Shown: positions 35,406-44,493, numbered from the stretch's first letter. The stretch: 64,000 bases of DNA from Sphingomonas sp. PP-CE-3A-406 (GCF_003688625.1 NZ_RCWY01000001.1:1054001-1118000); one strand, 5' to 3'. The notes: generated from the sequence alone by a model not told the origin. Numbers and translations are program-made.

Positions 35406-36986
35406 ATGACGACTTCAAAAGACGATAACCCGACTGCCAGCCCGTCGAACGACGCGCCCGCAACCTCCCCCGAAACGCCGGCCGCACCGATCAAGGGCGA
35501 CCGTATCGCCAAACTGCTCGCCCGCGCCGGGATCGCCTCGCGCCGCGATATCGAGCGGATGATCGCCGAGGGCCGCGTCGCGCTCAACGGCAGCATTCTC
35601 GACACGCCTGCGACCATTCTGCGCAACCTCAACGGCGTGACGGTCGATGGCGACCCGGTCGAGGCTCCGAGTTCGGCGCGGCTGTTCCTGTACCACAAGC
35701 CGACCGGGCTGCTCGTCACCGAGCGCGATCCCGCCGGGCGTACGACGATCTACGACCGCCTGCCGCGCGAACTGCCGCGGCTGGTGCCGGTCGGTCGCCT
35801 CGATCTCAACACCGAGGGGCTGTTGCTGATGACCACCGATGGCGGGCTCAAGCGCCAGCTCGAACTGCCCGCGACCGGCGTTGAGCGTGCCTATCGCGCG
35901 CGCGCTTACGGCAACATCACGCAGCCGCAGCTCGAGGAACTGATCGAGGGTATCGAGATCGAAGGCGTCCGCTACGGCTCGATCAACGCGAATATCGAGC
36001 GGCGCACTGGCGCGAACGTCTGGATCGAGATGATCCTGACCGAGGGCAAGAATCGCGAAGTTCGCCGCGTGCTGGAGCATCTCGGGTTGCAGGTCTCGCG
36101 GCTGATCCGGACGCGTTATGGTCCGTTCGTGCTCGGCGACCTGCCGCCCGGGCAGATCGGCGAAGTGCTCCAGCACGACGTCGTCGCGTTCCAGAAGGAA
36201 CTGGCCAAGGGTCGACCCGAGGGTCCGGGCGCGCGCGCGAACATCGGGATCAGCGCGAGTGCCGGGGCCGGGGCCGGGATCGGCGCGCGGTCTAGCCAGC
36301 GTGGCAGCAATGCGCCGCGGCCGGCTCCGACGGCACGGCCGGCGCCGGGTGCGCGTCCGGTTTCGGGCGCGCGGCCTGTTGCTGGCGTGCGTGCGCCGGT
36401 TCGCAGTCCGTATGCGGCGCCTGCAAGCTCGGGCTTTTCGAGCGGCGCGGTACCGACCGATCGTCCGTCGCGACCGGCGCGTCCGGAGCGGATTCGTCCG
36501 ACCGCAGCGATGCAGCGCGGCGACGTCAACGATCCCTGGGCGCGGCCGGACGTGCGGAATGCCGCTCGGCCGACGGGAACGCATCACGCCCGCCCGACGA
36601 GTGGCGAGACCTCGAAGCCGTATGTGCGCCAGGAGCGTGCGGATCGCGGCGAGGAGCTGAGCACGAGCCCCAAGATCAAGCATTTCCGCGCCGCCAAGCC
36701 ACCGCGGGAGCGCGCTGCGCCGTCGCGAGTCGGTGCGGGCGCTACGGTGCAGCGTCAGGAGCAGCCGCGGGGCTTCCGTCCGCAGGCCGACGATTCGCGG
36801 GGGCGCAGTTCACTCGACAAGCGCGCGGCGCGGAGTGCCAGCGGGCGTCCGGGTGCCGAGCCAAGGCCAGTGCGATCGGAGGGTCCGGCGCGGCCTGAAC
36901 GCGGCAGTCGTGCTACGGCACCGGGCAAGGGTCCGTCGGGAGGGCGCGGTCATCCGCCCCGTGCACCACGTGGAGGGAAGCGCTGA
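35406..36986 (+). CDS. rluB: 23S rRNA pseudouridine synthase RluB-like, with long basic tail
   Basis: 526 residues from ATG 35406. An S4 RNA-binding domain (DRIAKLLARAGIASRRDIERMIAEGRVALNG) is followed by the RsuA/RluB/RluE-type catalytic domain with Asp in VGRLDLNTEGLLLMTTDG and ILTEGKNREVRRVLEHLG. It converts a uridine of 23S rRNA (U2605 in E. coli) to pseudouridine. From about residue 275 a tail of some 250 residues is low in hydrophobic residues and rich in Arg, Gly, Pro, Ala and Ser (APRPAPTARPAPGARPV and similar), likely disordered and RNA-binding. It overlaps rsmD by 1 bp (TGATG). Confidence 0.9.
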   Translation: MTTSKDDNPTASPSNDAPATSPETPAAPIKGDRIAKLLARAGIASRRDIERMIAEGRVALNGSILDTPATILRNLNGVTVDGDPVEAPSSARLFLYHKPTGLLVTERDPAGRTTIYDRLPRELPRLVPVGRLDLNTEGLLLMTTDGGLKRQLELPATGVERAYRARAYGNITQPQLEELIEGIEIEGVRYGSINANIERRTGANVWIEMILTEGKNREVRRVLEHLGLQVSRLIRTRYGPFVLGDLPPGQIGEVLQHDVVAFQKELAKGRPEGPGARANIGISASAGAGAGIGARSSQRGSNAPRPAPTARPAPGARPVSGARPVAGVRAPVRSPYAAPASSGFSSGAVPTDRPSRPARPERIRPTAAMQRGDVNDPWARPDVRNAARPTGTHHARPTSGETSKPYVRQERADRGEELSTSPKIKHFRAAKPPRERAAPSRVGAGATVQRQEQPRGFRPQADDSRGRSSLDKRAARSASGRPGAEPRPVRSEGPARPERGSRATAPGKGPSGGRGHPPRAPRGGKR

Positions 36987-37528
36987 TGCGGATCATCGCA
37001 GGCCAATGGCGCGGTCGCCCGATCGTCGCGCCCAAGGGGGACTCAACGCGTCCCACCGCCGACCGGATGCGCGAGACGTTATTCTCGATGCTGACGAGCC
37101 GCGTCGGGAGCTTCGAAGGGTTGGCAGTCGCCGATCTGTTCGCCGGCTCGGGCGCGCTCGGGATCGAGGCACTTTCACGGGGTGCAGCGACGTGCATGTT
37201 CGTGGAATCGGACAAGCTGGCGGTCGACGCGCTGAAGGCCAACCTCGCCAAGCTGGAGATCCGCGGTGATGTCCGCGCCACGTCGGTGATGGCGCTCGGG
37301 CCCGCACCGGCGCCGCTAGACGTGATCCTGATGGATCCGCCCTACAACACCGGTGCCGGACTGGTCGCGCTCGACAAGCTGTCGCGGTTGGGTTGGGTCG
37401 GACCGGCGACGTGGATCAGCCTGGAGACGGCGAAGGCCGAGGTCGTCGAACTGGCAGGCTTCGAGGTCGACGCCACGCGCGTGCACGGCAAGGCGCGGCT
37501 GACGCTGTTGCGGCCGTTGTCAGCGTAA
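36986..37528 (+). CDS. rsmD: 16S rRNA (guanine(966)-N(2))-methyltransferase
   Basis: 180 residues, normal length. RsmD methylates G966 of 16S rRNA using S-adenosylmethionine. Visible motifs are the N terminus MRIIAGQWRGRPIVAPKG, TRPTADRMRETLFSML, the SAM site ADLFAGSGALGIEALSRGA, FVESDK, and the catalytic DPPY in VILMDPPYNTG. It starts inside the rluB stop codon, so two rRNA-modifying enzymes are made from coupled cistrons. Confidence 0.96.
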   Translation: MRIIAGQWRGRPIVAPKGDSTRPTADRMRETLFSMLTSRVGSFEGLAVADLFAGSGALGIEALSRGAATCMFVESDKLAVDALKANLAKLEIRGDVRATSVMALGPAPAPLDVILMDPPYNTGAGLVALDKLSRLGWVGPATWISLETAKAEVVELAGFEVDATRVHGKARLTLLRPLSA

Positions 37529-37534
37529 AAGCGT

Positions 37535-37587
37535 GTTCTCCGCGAAGGCGGGAGCCCAGACTGGGCTCCCGCCTTCGCGGAGAACAT
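37535..37587. repeat. Long perfect hairpin repeat, probable bidirectional terminator
   Basis: Arms of 26 bp (37535-37560 and 37562-37587, core GCGAAGGCGGGAGCCCAG) are perfect inverted copies with a 1-nt centre. It fills the 60-bp gap between the convergent rsmD and MFS genes. A related sequence (AAAGGCGTGAGCCCA) forms the hairpin at 41454-41490, so this is a repeat family. Confidence 0.75.
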
Positions 37588-37588
37588 T

Positions 37589-38848
37589 CTACTTCTCGGT
37601 CGTGCGGCCCAGAATCAGCAGCCCGCCAAGGCTCAGCATCCCGGCCGCCATCAGATACCCTCCGACCAGCCACAACCCATGTGGCGCCAGCGCCTCCGCG
37701 ACGATCGGCGCGAGCGCACCGCCCAGCACGCCGCCAAGGTTGAACGTCATCGACACGCCGGTGTAGCGCACCCCCGCCGGAAACAGGCTCGGCAGCCAAC
37801 CGCCCAGCGGCCCGTACGCGAACCCCATCACGAACAGCGCGCCCGACAGCCACAGCCACACAGTGAACAGCGATCCCGAGCCCAGCATCGGCCCCATCAG
37901 CGCGCCGACGCCGATGCACCCGGCAAACCCGATTGCGAGCATCCGCGCCGCGGAGTGCCGGTCCGCCAGCACGCTGGCCACGATCACGCCGCCTGCCAGG
38001 AACCAGATCGCGACGAGTTCGACACCGAGGAACGCCTCGCGCGAATAGCCGAGCGTCTTCGTGCCGTAACCGAGCGCGAAGGCGGTCGCGAGGTAGAACA
38101 GCGCGAAGCATGCGATGACGCCAAACGTGCCCGCCAGCGTCGCACGAAAATGCTGTGTGAGAAGTGTCGCGATCGGCACCTTGGGGAGCGCCTCGGTAGC
38201 CTCCGCTTCCAGGAAGGCGGGAGTCTCGGTCAGCTTCAGCCGCACCCACAGGCCGAGCCCCACGAGGATCGCGCTGAGCAGGAACGGGATGCGCCAACCC
38301 CAGGCGATGAACTGCGCCTCGTCGAGGACGAGACCGATGATCAGGAACAGCCCGTTGGCGGCGAGGAAGCCGACTGGTGCACCAAGCGGTGGGAACATGC
38401 CCCAGGTGTTCTTGCGATGCGGCGGCGCGTTCTCGACCGCCAACAACGCCGCCCCGCCCCATTCGCCGCCTAAGCCGAGCCCCTGCCCAAGCCGCATCAG
38501 GCACAGCAGCGCGGGCGCTATCCAGCCGACTTGTGCATAGGTGGGGAGGAACGCGATCCCGACGGTCGATCCGCCCATCAGCAGCAGCGAGGCGACGAGG
38601 GTCGACTTGCGCCCGATCCGATCGCCGAAATGCCCGAACACGATCGCGCCGACCGGGCGGGCGACGAAGGCCAATCCGAACGTCGCATAGCTCAGCAGCA
38701 ACTGCGCCGAGGCTAACTGTCCCGAAAAGAACAGAGGCCCGAACACCAGTGCCGCGGCGGTCGCGTAGATATAGAAATCGTAGAACTCGACCGCGGTGCC
38801 GACTAGGCTGGCGGCGAGGATGCGGCGATGGGAGGCTAGCGTCGTCAT
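37589..38848 (-). CDS. MHS-type MFS metabolite:proton symporter
   Basis: 419 residues with 12 membrane segments, from ATG 38848. The MHS signature is strong: ILAASLVGTAVEFYDFYIYATAAALVFGPLFF, FARPVGAIVFGHFGDRIGRKSTLVASLLLMG and RLGQGLGLGGEWGGAALL. The C-terminal half has FAYGPLGGWLPSLFPAGVRYTGVSM. Relatives carry shikimate, alpha-ketoglutarate, proline/betaine or aromatic acids; the substrate cannot be told. An open frame continues 22 codons upstream, but the start used here gives the standard N terminus. A repeat element lies upstream. Confidence 0.88.
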   Translation of the reverse strand: MTTLASHRRILAASLVGTAVEFYDFYIYATAAALVFGPLFFSGQLASAQLLLSYATFGLAFVARPVGAIVFGHFGDRIGRKSTLVASLLLMGGSTVGIAFLPTYAQVGWIAPALLCLMRLGQGLGLGGEWGGAALLAVENAPPHRKNTWGMFPPLGAPVGFLAANGLFLIIGLVLDEAQFIAWGWRIPFLLSAILVGLGLWVRLKLTETPAFLEAEATEALPKVPIATLLTQHFRATLAGTFGVIACFALFYLATAFALGYGTKTLGYSREAFLGVELVAIWFLAGGVIVASVLADRHSAARMLAIGFAGCIGVGALMGPMLGSGSLFTVWLWLSGALFVMGFAYGPLGGWLPSLFPAGVRYTGVSMTFNLGGVLGGALAPIVAEALAPHGLWLVGGYLMAAGMLSLGGLLILGRTTEK

Positions 38849-38898
38849 GGGCACGGTCTCGCCGGGGAGGCGGTTCCGGTCAACCGATTGCGGCTTAC

Positions 38899-39023
38899 AA
38901 TCCTCCCCCGCCAAGGGGGGGGCAGCGCGTAGCGACGGAGGGGGAGGAAACGCAACCGAGGTTACCCTTTCCTCCCCCTCCGTCTGGCAAGCGCCAGCCG
39001 CCTCCCGCTTGCGGGGGAGGATC
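38899..39023. repeat. Inverted-repeat element, CCTCCCCC family, copy 1
   Basis: TCCTCCCCCGCC...GACGGAGGGGGAGG on the left is mirrored by CCTCCCCCTCCGTC...GCGGGGGAGGAT on the right, around a centre near 38955-38965. The same core occurs at 54538-54683, 55072-55125 and 60728-60856. The right arm runs into the stop codon of the histidine kinase gene. Confidence 0.8.
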
Positions 39024-40368
39024 AGACTGGGAGGACTATGCGGGCGACGAGGCCCGGGGCGTTGTCGGCGAGTTCGAAATGGCCATCGTGGAGCCGCGCC
39101 ACCGCCTCGATCAGGGCCATGCCGAGGCCAGCACCGGGCGTCGATCGTGCGCTGTCGAGGCGGCCGAAGCGCTTCAGCGCCTGGGCACGGTCGGAGGCGG
39201 CGATGCCAGGGCCGCGGTCCTCGACCTGGATCGCGACGCCGTCGGTGCGGTGGACGATCCGCAGGGTGACTTCGCCACCGCCGGCGCCGTGGCGGAGCGC
39301 GTTGTCGATCAGGTTGGTGATTGCCTGGCTGATGAGTTCACGGTGCAGCTTCATCGGCGGAGGGCGGTCGTCGATCGCTATCGTGAAAACGAGGCCGGCA
39401 TCCTCCGCGACGGGCGCGTAGAGTTCGCCGATCTCCTCAAGCAGGTTCGCCGGCGAGACCTCAATGAAGCGATCGCGTGAGACCGAGCCCGAGCGGCTGA
39501 TCTCGATCACCATCGTCAGCATCCGCATGACGAGGTCGGTTTCGACCAGAAGCCCGCCCAGCGCCGCTTCCCGAGCGTCGGGATCCGCGATCAGCACCGC
39601 CTGCTCGGTCTTGGTGCGCAGACGCGCGAGCGGCGAGCGGAGGTCGTGCGCGAGGCTGTCGGTGACGATCCGCAGTTCGGCCATCACGCCTTCGAGTTTG
39701 CCCAGCATGACGTTGAGGCGGGCGGCAAGGCGGTCGAACGCATCGCCCCCGCCCGCGATCATATCGACGCGGCGAGACAAGTCGCCTTCGCCCGCTGCCT
39801 CGATCGCCTTGGCGATGCCGTCGAGCCGGCGGCTGACGTAGCGCGTGAGGACAAGCCCTCCGACCACGCCAAGCGCGAGCGACAGGAACACGGCGACCGC
39901 GAGTGCGCGTTCGATCGCGCGTTCCTCTGCGGCGATCAGGTCGAGATTGCGACCGGTCAGCAGCCAGTAGCTCCCGAGCGGGTGGAGCGCGTACCCCGTC
40001 TCACGTGCCGACCAGAGTTCGTCAGCGCCGAGTCGTGCGATGCGAAACTGCGTGATGCGAAGCGGGACCGCGAGCCGTTCAGGCGCGATGCCGACGACTG
40101 CCCTGCCCTTCGGGTCGACCACCGCGAGGACTAGCGAGACATCGCCGGGGACGACTGCGCTGTCGATCGCCTGACGGATCGCGGGGAGACCACCGTTACG
40201 CCAGACCGCGCGCAGGGCTTCCGATTGTTCGGTGGTCTCGCGCCGGATCGCGTCGATCGCGTCCGCGCTGGTGGTCTTCCAGACGAAGCCGACCAGCGCG
40301 AGGTTGGAGATCAGCGCCAGCGCGATCGAGAGCAGCGCGATTCGGGCTGTTACCGAAAGGCGAATCAC
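39022..40368 (-). CDS. Sensor histidine kinase
   Basis: 448 residues. A membrane segment (about 8-30), a periplasmic sensor region (about 31-155), a second membrane segment (about 156-176) and a HAMP linker (to about 230) lead to the dimerisation domain with phospho-acceptor His241 in DSLAHDLRSPLARL. The ATPase domain shows AITNLIDNALRHG (N box), VEDRGPGI (G1) and GAGLGMALI (G2). The ATG overlaps the stop of the response regulator gene upstream by 4 bp, so the pair is coupled. The stimulus is not evident from the sensor region. Confidence 0.94.
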   Translation of the reverse strand: MIRLSVTARIALLSIALALISNLALVGFVWKTTSADAIDAIRRETTEQSEALRAVWRNGGLPAIRQAIDSAVVPGDVSLVLAVVDPKGRAVVGIAPERLAVPLRITQFRIARLGADELWSARETGYALHPLGSYWLLTGRNLDLIAAEERAIERALAVAVFLSLALGVVGGLVLTRYVSRRLDGIAKAIEAAGEGDLSRRVDMIAGGGDAFDRLAARLNVMLGKLEGVMAELRIVTDSLAHDLRSPLARLRTKTEQAVLIADPDAREAALGGLLVETDLVMRMLTMVIEISRSGSVSRDRFIEVSPANLLEEIGELYAPVAEDAGLVFTIAIDDRPPPMKLHRELISQAITNLIDNALRHGAGGGEVTLRIVHRTDGVAIQVEDRGPGIAASDRAQALKRFGRLDSARSTPGAGLGMALIEAVARLHDGHFELADNAPGLVARIVLPV

Positions 40369-41096
40369 CCTTCTACGGCGAGCCGGTAGCCTGCGCCGCG
40401 GACCGTATGGAGGATCGGCGTCGGGAACCCTTCCTCGAGCTTGCGACGGAGACGGCCGATATGGACGTCGACGACGTTCGAGCCCGGGTCGAAGTGATAG
40501 TTCCAGATCTTCTCGAGCATCATCGTGCGCGTCACTACCTGACCGGCATGGCGGGCAAGGAATTCGAGCAGGTTGAACTCGCGGGCGCCGAGCGGGATCG
40601 AGCGGCCGGCGCGGGAGACGGCGCGGGCGAGCAGGTCGATTTCGAGATCACCGACCGAGAGCTTGGTCTTCTGCGGCTCGGTCGCGGCGCGATCAGAGCG
40701 GCGGAGCATGGCCTCGATCCGTGCGGACAGTTCGGCGAACGAGAAGGGCTTGCACAGATAATCGTCGGCGCCGGCCTTTAGGCCATCGACGCGATCGTCG
40801 ACGGCGGCGAGTGCCGACAGGATCAGGACCGGCGTGGCGATGCCAGCCGCGCGAATCGCGCTGACCATCGACAGCCCGTCGAGACCAGGCAGCATGCGGT
40901 CCGCTATGATTAGGTCGAAGATGCCTTCGCTCGCGAGAAAAAGGCCGTCGCGGCCGTCTGCACACGCTTCGATTGCATGGCCAGCCTCAGCCAAGCCCTT
41001 GGCAAGATAGGCGGATGTCGAGGCGTCGTCCTCGACGATCAGGATCTTGCGGCTCAACGCGGTCTCACCTTCCCTGCCACCGATTTCGGTCACCAT
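40365..41096 (-). CDS. OmpR-type response regulator, partner of the adjacent kinase
   Basis: 243 residues from ATG 41096; since AGGAG touches that ATG, a TTG start giving LSRKILIVEDD is also possible. The receiver has ILIVEDDAST, Asp66 in LIIADRMLPGLDG and the Lys in DDYLCKPFS. The winged-helix domain has IPLGAREFNLLEFLARHAGQ, NVVDVHIGRLRRKL and HTVRGAGYRLA. This is the QseB/PhoP-like layout. It is translationally coupled to the histidine kinase gene (4-bp overlap), forming a complete two-component system. Confidence 0.94.
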   Translation of the reverse strand: MVTEIGGREGETALSRKILIVEDDASTSAYLAKGLAEAGHAIEACADGRDGLFLASEGIFDLIIADRMLPGLDGLSMVSAIRAAGIATPVLILSALAAVDDRVDGLKAGADDYLCKPFSFAELSARIEAMLRRSDRAATEPQKTKLSVGDLEIDLLARAVSRAGRSIPLGAREFNLLEFLARHAGQVVTRTMMLEKIWNYHFDPGSNVVDVHIGRLRRKLEEGFPTPILHTVRGAGYRLAVEG

Positions 41097-41336
41097 CTCC
41101 TGCCCTTATAAACGGAAAGGCCGGCGGAAAGAACCCTTCCCGCCGGCCCCCACGGTACCCCCGGGAGTGACGGGCACCGATCTCTGGAAACTCATGTGAC
41201 CGTTGCTGGCCACGTGGTCGTTCTAGGATCGGGTGGGGGTCAGGGCGATGACCGAGGAGTGACAATTTCGTCATGTTGATGGTTGTTGTGAGGCTCGATA
41301 CGAAACCGTCCGAGGAATCCACCCAACTTCCTACCC

Positions 41337-41444
41337 CCGTCATCCCGGCGAACGCCGGGACCCACGGTTGCGGAATGGGTGGTGGTAGTTCGCTATCGCT
41401 TGGTCCGCCGTATCCGTGGGTCCCGGCGTTCGCCGGGATGACGG
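41337..41444. repeat. Paired REP-type palindromes in inverted orientation
   Basis: A 31-bp unit (41337-41367, core CCCGGCGAACGCCGGG, itself palindromic, flanked by GTCAT) is repeated exactly in inverted orientation at 41414-41444. Two such units facing each other form a BIME-like element. Confidence 0.85.
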
Positions 41445-41453
41445 AGGGGGCGC

Positions 41454-41490
41454 GCAAAGGCGTGAGCCCAGTTTGGGCTCACGCCTTTGC
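41454..41490 (-). terminator. Hairpin downstream of adk
   Basis: A perfect 17-bp stem (GCAAAGGCGTGAGCCCA, 41454-41470, with 41474-41490) and GTT loop lie 12 bp after the adk stop. It is related to the 37535 hairpin. There is no T-run, so it may protect or end the spc transcript. Confidence 0.6.
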
Positions 41491-41502
41491 AGCGGAACAT
41501 GC

Positions 41503-42153
41503 CTACTTCTTGTCGAGAATCGCAGCGATCGCCGCGCCGACATGCGCGATGTCGGCCATACCGTCGACACGGTGGACCAGGCCTCGTGCGTCGTAGATGG
41601 GCAGGATCGGCGCCGTCTTCGCGCGGTATTCGGCCATGCGGTTGTGGACCGTCTCCGCGTTGTCGTCGGGACGACGCTTGAACTCGGTCGAGCCGCAGAC
41701 GTCGCAGACGCCGGCGACGACCGGCTTCTTGTAGCGATCGTGATAGCCCGTGCCGCACTTGGCGCAGGTGTAGCGGCCGACGACGCGGTCGATCAACGCG
41801 GCTTCATCGACGCCGAGTTCGATTACGTAATCGAGCGTCCGACCACGATCGGCGAGCAAGCCATCGAGCGCTTCCGCCTGTGCCGCAGTCCGCGGATAGC
41901 CGTCGAAGATGACGCCTTTGGTCGTGTCCGGCTGGTCGAGGCGTTCACCGATGATACCCGACACGATCTCGTCAGACACGAGACCGCCGGACTCCATCAC
42001 GGACTTCGCCTGAAGGCCGACCGGCGTTCCGGCGGCGACCGCTGCACGCAGCATGTCGCCAGTCGAAAGCTGGACCATGCCGCGCTCGTTGACGAGCGTG
42101 GCGGCTTGCGTGCCCTTGCCCGCGCCAGGCGGTCCAAGAAGGATGATATTCAC
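41503..42153 (-). CDS. adk: Adenylate kinase
   Basis: 216 residues from GTG 42153, chosen because it gives the canonical start MNIILLGPPGAGKGTQA and GAGGGGA lies 9 bp upstream; a GTG at 42162 is too close to that site. Adk interconverts ATP+AMP and 2 ADP. The P-loop is GPPGAGKGT. The AMP-binding region is LSTGDMLRAAV, and FDGYPRT follows. The LID domain is the long form with four Cys (CAKCG and CDVCG), so it should bind zinc. It ends the spc cluster, 52 bp after secY. Confidence 0.96.
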   Translation of the reverse strand: MNIILLGPPGAGKGTQAATLVNERGMVQLSTGDMLRAAVAAGTPVGLQAKSVMESGGLVSDEIVSGIIGERLDQPDTTKGVIFDGYPRTAAQAEALDGLLADRGRTLDYVIELGVDEAALIDRVVGRYTCAKCGTGYHDRYKKPVVAGVCDVCGSTEFKRRPDDNAETVHNRMAEYRAKTAPILPIYDARGLVHRVDGMADIAHVGAAIAAILDKK

Positions 42154-42205
42154 GAAACGCACTCCCCTCGTTCGTGCAGGATTTTTACCGCGTTAGACCC
42201 GCGGC

Positions 42206-43570
42206 TTAACGAAGTCGATTGCCCTTGAGCTTCGCCTTCTTGATCAGGTCGCCATACTGGTGTGCCAGCAGGTGCGACTGGATCTGCGTCACCGTGTCCA
42301 TCGTCACGTTGACGACGATCAGCAGGCTGGTGCCACCGAGGTAGAACGGGATCTGCAACGCGGTCACCAGATACTCCGGCAACAGGCAGATGATCGTCAG
42401 ATACGCCGCACCGATGACGGTGATGCGCGTCAGCACGTAATCGAAGTAATTCTCGGTATTCTTGCCCGGGCGGATGCCGGGAATGAACCCGCCATTGCGC
42501 TTCAGGTTGTCGGCGGTTTCCTCGGGGTTGAAGACGACCGCGGTGTAGAAAAACGAGAAGAAGATGATGCCGGCGCCGTAGAGCAGCATGTACACGGGCG
42601 AACCATGCTGAAGGTACTGGTTGAGGGTGATGATGAAATCACCCCACTTCGATTCACCTGCGACACGCTGACCGGCGAACTGCGAGATCGTCAGCGGCAT
42701 CAGCAGCAGCGACGACGCGAAGATCGGCGGAATCACACCGGCGGTGTTGATCTTCAGCGGCAGATGGCTGCGGTCGGCCTGCATGCCGCGCTGAGTCTGG
42801 CGCTTGGGATACTGGATCAGGATGCGGCGCTGCGCGCGCTCCATGAAGCAGATGAAGAGGATCAGCACGACCACCGCGACGACGATGCCGATCAGCTTGA
42901 TCGGATCGAGCGAGCCCGAGCGGCCGCCTTCGAGCAGGTTGACCAGCGTGACGGGGAGATGCGCGACGATGCCGGCCATGATGATCAACGAGACGCCGTT
43001 GCCGATACCGCGGCTGGTGATCTGCTCGCCTAGCCACATCAGGAACATCGTACCGCCGATCAGCGAGATGACCGCGGCAACACGGAACATCATACCGGGC
43101 TCGATGACCGCCTGGATGCCCTGTGCCGCACCCAGCGTCTCAAGGCCTACAGCGATGAAATACCCCTGGACCGCGGTCAGGCCGACGGTGCCGTAGCGCG
43201 TGTACTGGTTGAGGCGCTTGCGGCCCGATTCGCCGTCCTTCTTGATGGCGGCGAGCGTCGGCGACAGCGAGGTCGCGAGCTGCACCACGATCGAGGCGGT
43301 GATGTAGGGCATCACGCCGAGCGCGATCAGCGACATACGGCTGAGCGAACCGCCAGAGAAGGTGTTGAAGAAATCGAGCACGCCGCCCTGCGTCTGTTGC
43401 GAAAGCAGGCCGAGCGCGGTCGGATCGACACCCGGCAGCGGAACATAGCTGAGCAGGCGGAAAATAATCAGCGCACCGATCGTGAACCACAACCGCTTCT
43501 TGAGGTCGGTCGCCTTCGCGAATTTCGAAAGGCTGATGCTTTGCGCCATCTGGTCGGCTGCGGATGCCAT
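42206..43570 (-). CDS. secY: Protein translocase subunit SecY
   Basis: 454 residues with ten membrane segments. SecY forms the channel of the SecYEG translocon. Visible are the N terminus FAKATDLKKRLWFTIGALIIFRLLSYVPLPGVD, the plug-region LSRMSLIALGVMPYITASI, the conserved RRILIQYPKRQ loop and the C-terminal LKGNRLR. It follows rplO after a 380-bp spacer containing a repeat element, much longer than the usual spc layout. secE is also in the window (62619). Confidence 0.97.
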   Translation of the reverse strand: MASAADQMAQSISLSKFAKATDLKKRLWFTIGALIIFRLLSYVPLPGVDPTALGLLSQQTQGGVLDFFNTFSGGSLSRMSLIALGVMPYITASIVVQLATSLSPTLAAIKKDGESGRKRLNQYTRYGTVGLTAVQGYFIAVGLETLGAAQGIQAVIEPGMMFRVAAVISLIGGTMFLMWLGEQITSRGIGNGVSLIIMAGIVAHLPVTLVNLLEGGRSGSLDPIKLIGIVVAVVVLILFICFMERAQRRILIQYPKRQTQRGMQADRSHLPLKINTAGVIPPIFASSLLLMPLTISQFAGQRVAGESKWGDFIITLNQYLQHGSPVYMLLYGAGIIFFSFFYTAVVFNPEETADNLKRNGGFIPGIRPGKNTENYFDYVLTRITVIGAAYLTIICLLPEYLVTALQIPFYLGGTSLLIVVNVTMDTVTQIQSHLLAHQYGDLIKKAKLKGNRLR

Positions 43571-43950
43571 GCGTGTGATCGTCCTGGAAACAAAGAAGGC
43601 GGGATGCGTTATGACCGCCCCCGCCGCTCATATAGGCGCACGGGCGCGCTTGTCTAATGGCTAAGGCGGATATGGATGGGTGGAGGACCACCTCGTCCAT
43701 TCAATTCCGCCGCCTTGTTGCCCTCACCCCATTCCGTTCGTCCCGAGTAGCCGTCGAGCTTGTCGAGACGGCGTATCGAAGGACTGGCCCGCTCGGGTGT
43801 TGTACCTCGATACGAGTTCTCGACTGCGCTCGACCTCTACTCGGCACGAACGGGATGGGGAGAGATGGTGAGGGTTGCCGCGGCGGAGCGTCTCAGACGC
43901 CACAAACGAAAAGAGAGGAGGCGCACTCGGCGCCCCCTCCCCCATCAAGG
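43571..43950. other. Repeat-bearing spacer between rplO and secY
   Basis: 380 bp, no gene. About 70 bp of ordinary secY leader, then the inverted-repeat element at 43727-43860, then about 90 bp down to the rplO stop. Confidence 0.7.
43727..43860. repeat. Large imperfect inverted repeat inside the spc operon
   Basis: The left arm begins CCCCATTCCGTTCGTCCCG at 43727 and the right arm is its near-complement ending ACGAACGGGATGGGG at 43860; 29 of the first 33 pairs match. Pairing continues through GTCGAGC-TTGTCGAGA-CGTATCGA towards the centre near 43793. The CGAGTAGCCGTCGAGC core resembles dispersed repeats known from sphingomonad genomes. Confidence 0.8.
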
Positions 43951-44493
43951 TCAGGCCTTGAACGACGCCTTGTGCGCCGCACGCTCCTTGTACTTCACGC
44001 CCTTCTTGGCGGCAGCCTTCTCGGCTGCGGGGACGAAGTGGATCACCTCGACCTTGCCGCCGATCTTCTCGACCGCTTCGATCGCGCCCTTCGACGCGCC
44101 GTCGACGGTGAACGAGAGGACCGTGGTCAGCTCGCCCTTGGCGAGGAGGCGGACGCCGTCCTTGCCGCCGCGTGCCAGGCCAGCAGCCTTCAGCGCGTCG
44201 TGGTCGAGCGTGGCGTTCGCCTCGATCTTGCCGGCGTCGACCGCGAGCTGGATCGCGCCGAGGTTGACCTCTGCGAAGTCCTTGCGGAAGATATTGTTGA
44301 AGCCGCGCTTAGGCAGACGCATGTGCAGTGGCATCTGGCCGCCTTCGAAGCCGGCGATGGACACGCCCTCGCGGCTCTTCTGGCCCTTCTGGCCGCGGCC
44401 TGCGGTCTTGCCCTTGCCCGAGCCGATGCCGCGTCCGACGCGCATTTTGGACTTACGGGCACCTTCGTTATCGCGGAGTTCGTTGAGCTTCAT
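43951..44493 (-). CDS. rplO: 50S ribosomal protein L15
   Basis: 180 residues (E. coli 144; the extra is a C-terminal Lys/Ala tail [21 protein letters not shown]). The start [41 protein letters not shown] is the conserved Gly/Lys-rich rRNA-binding segment. L15 is a late assembly protein of the large subunit. It lies 108 bp after rpmD and, unusually, 380 bp before secY. Confidence 0.97.
   Translation of the reverse strand: MKLNELRDNEGARKSKMRVGRGIGSGKGKTAGRGQKGQKSREGVSIAGFEGGQMPLHMRLPKRGFNNIFRKDFAEVNLGAIQLAVDAGKIEANATLDHDALKAAGLARGGKDGVRLLAKGELTTVLSFTVDGASKGAIEAVEKIGGKVEVIHFVPAAEKAAAKKGVKYKERAAHKASFKA

Larger units (their letters stand above)
41097..41502. other. Repeat-bearing spacer between adk and the two-component system
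   Basis: 406 bp without a gene. It holds the paired palindromes at 41337-41444 and the hairpin at 41454-41490. In most alphaproteobacteria rpsM, rpsK, rpoA and rplQ follow adk here; none is present. Confidence 0.7.
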
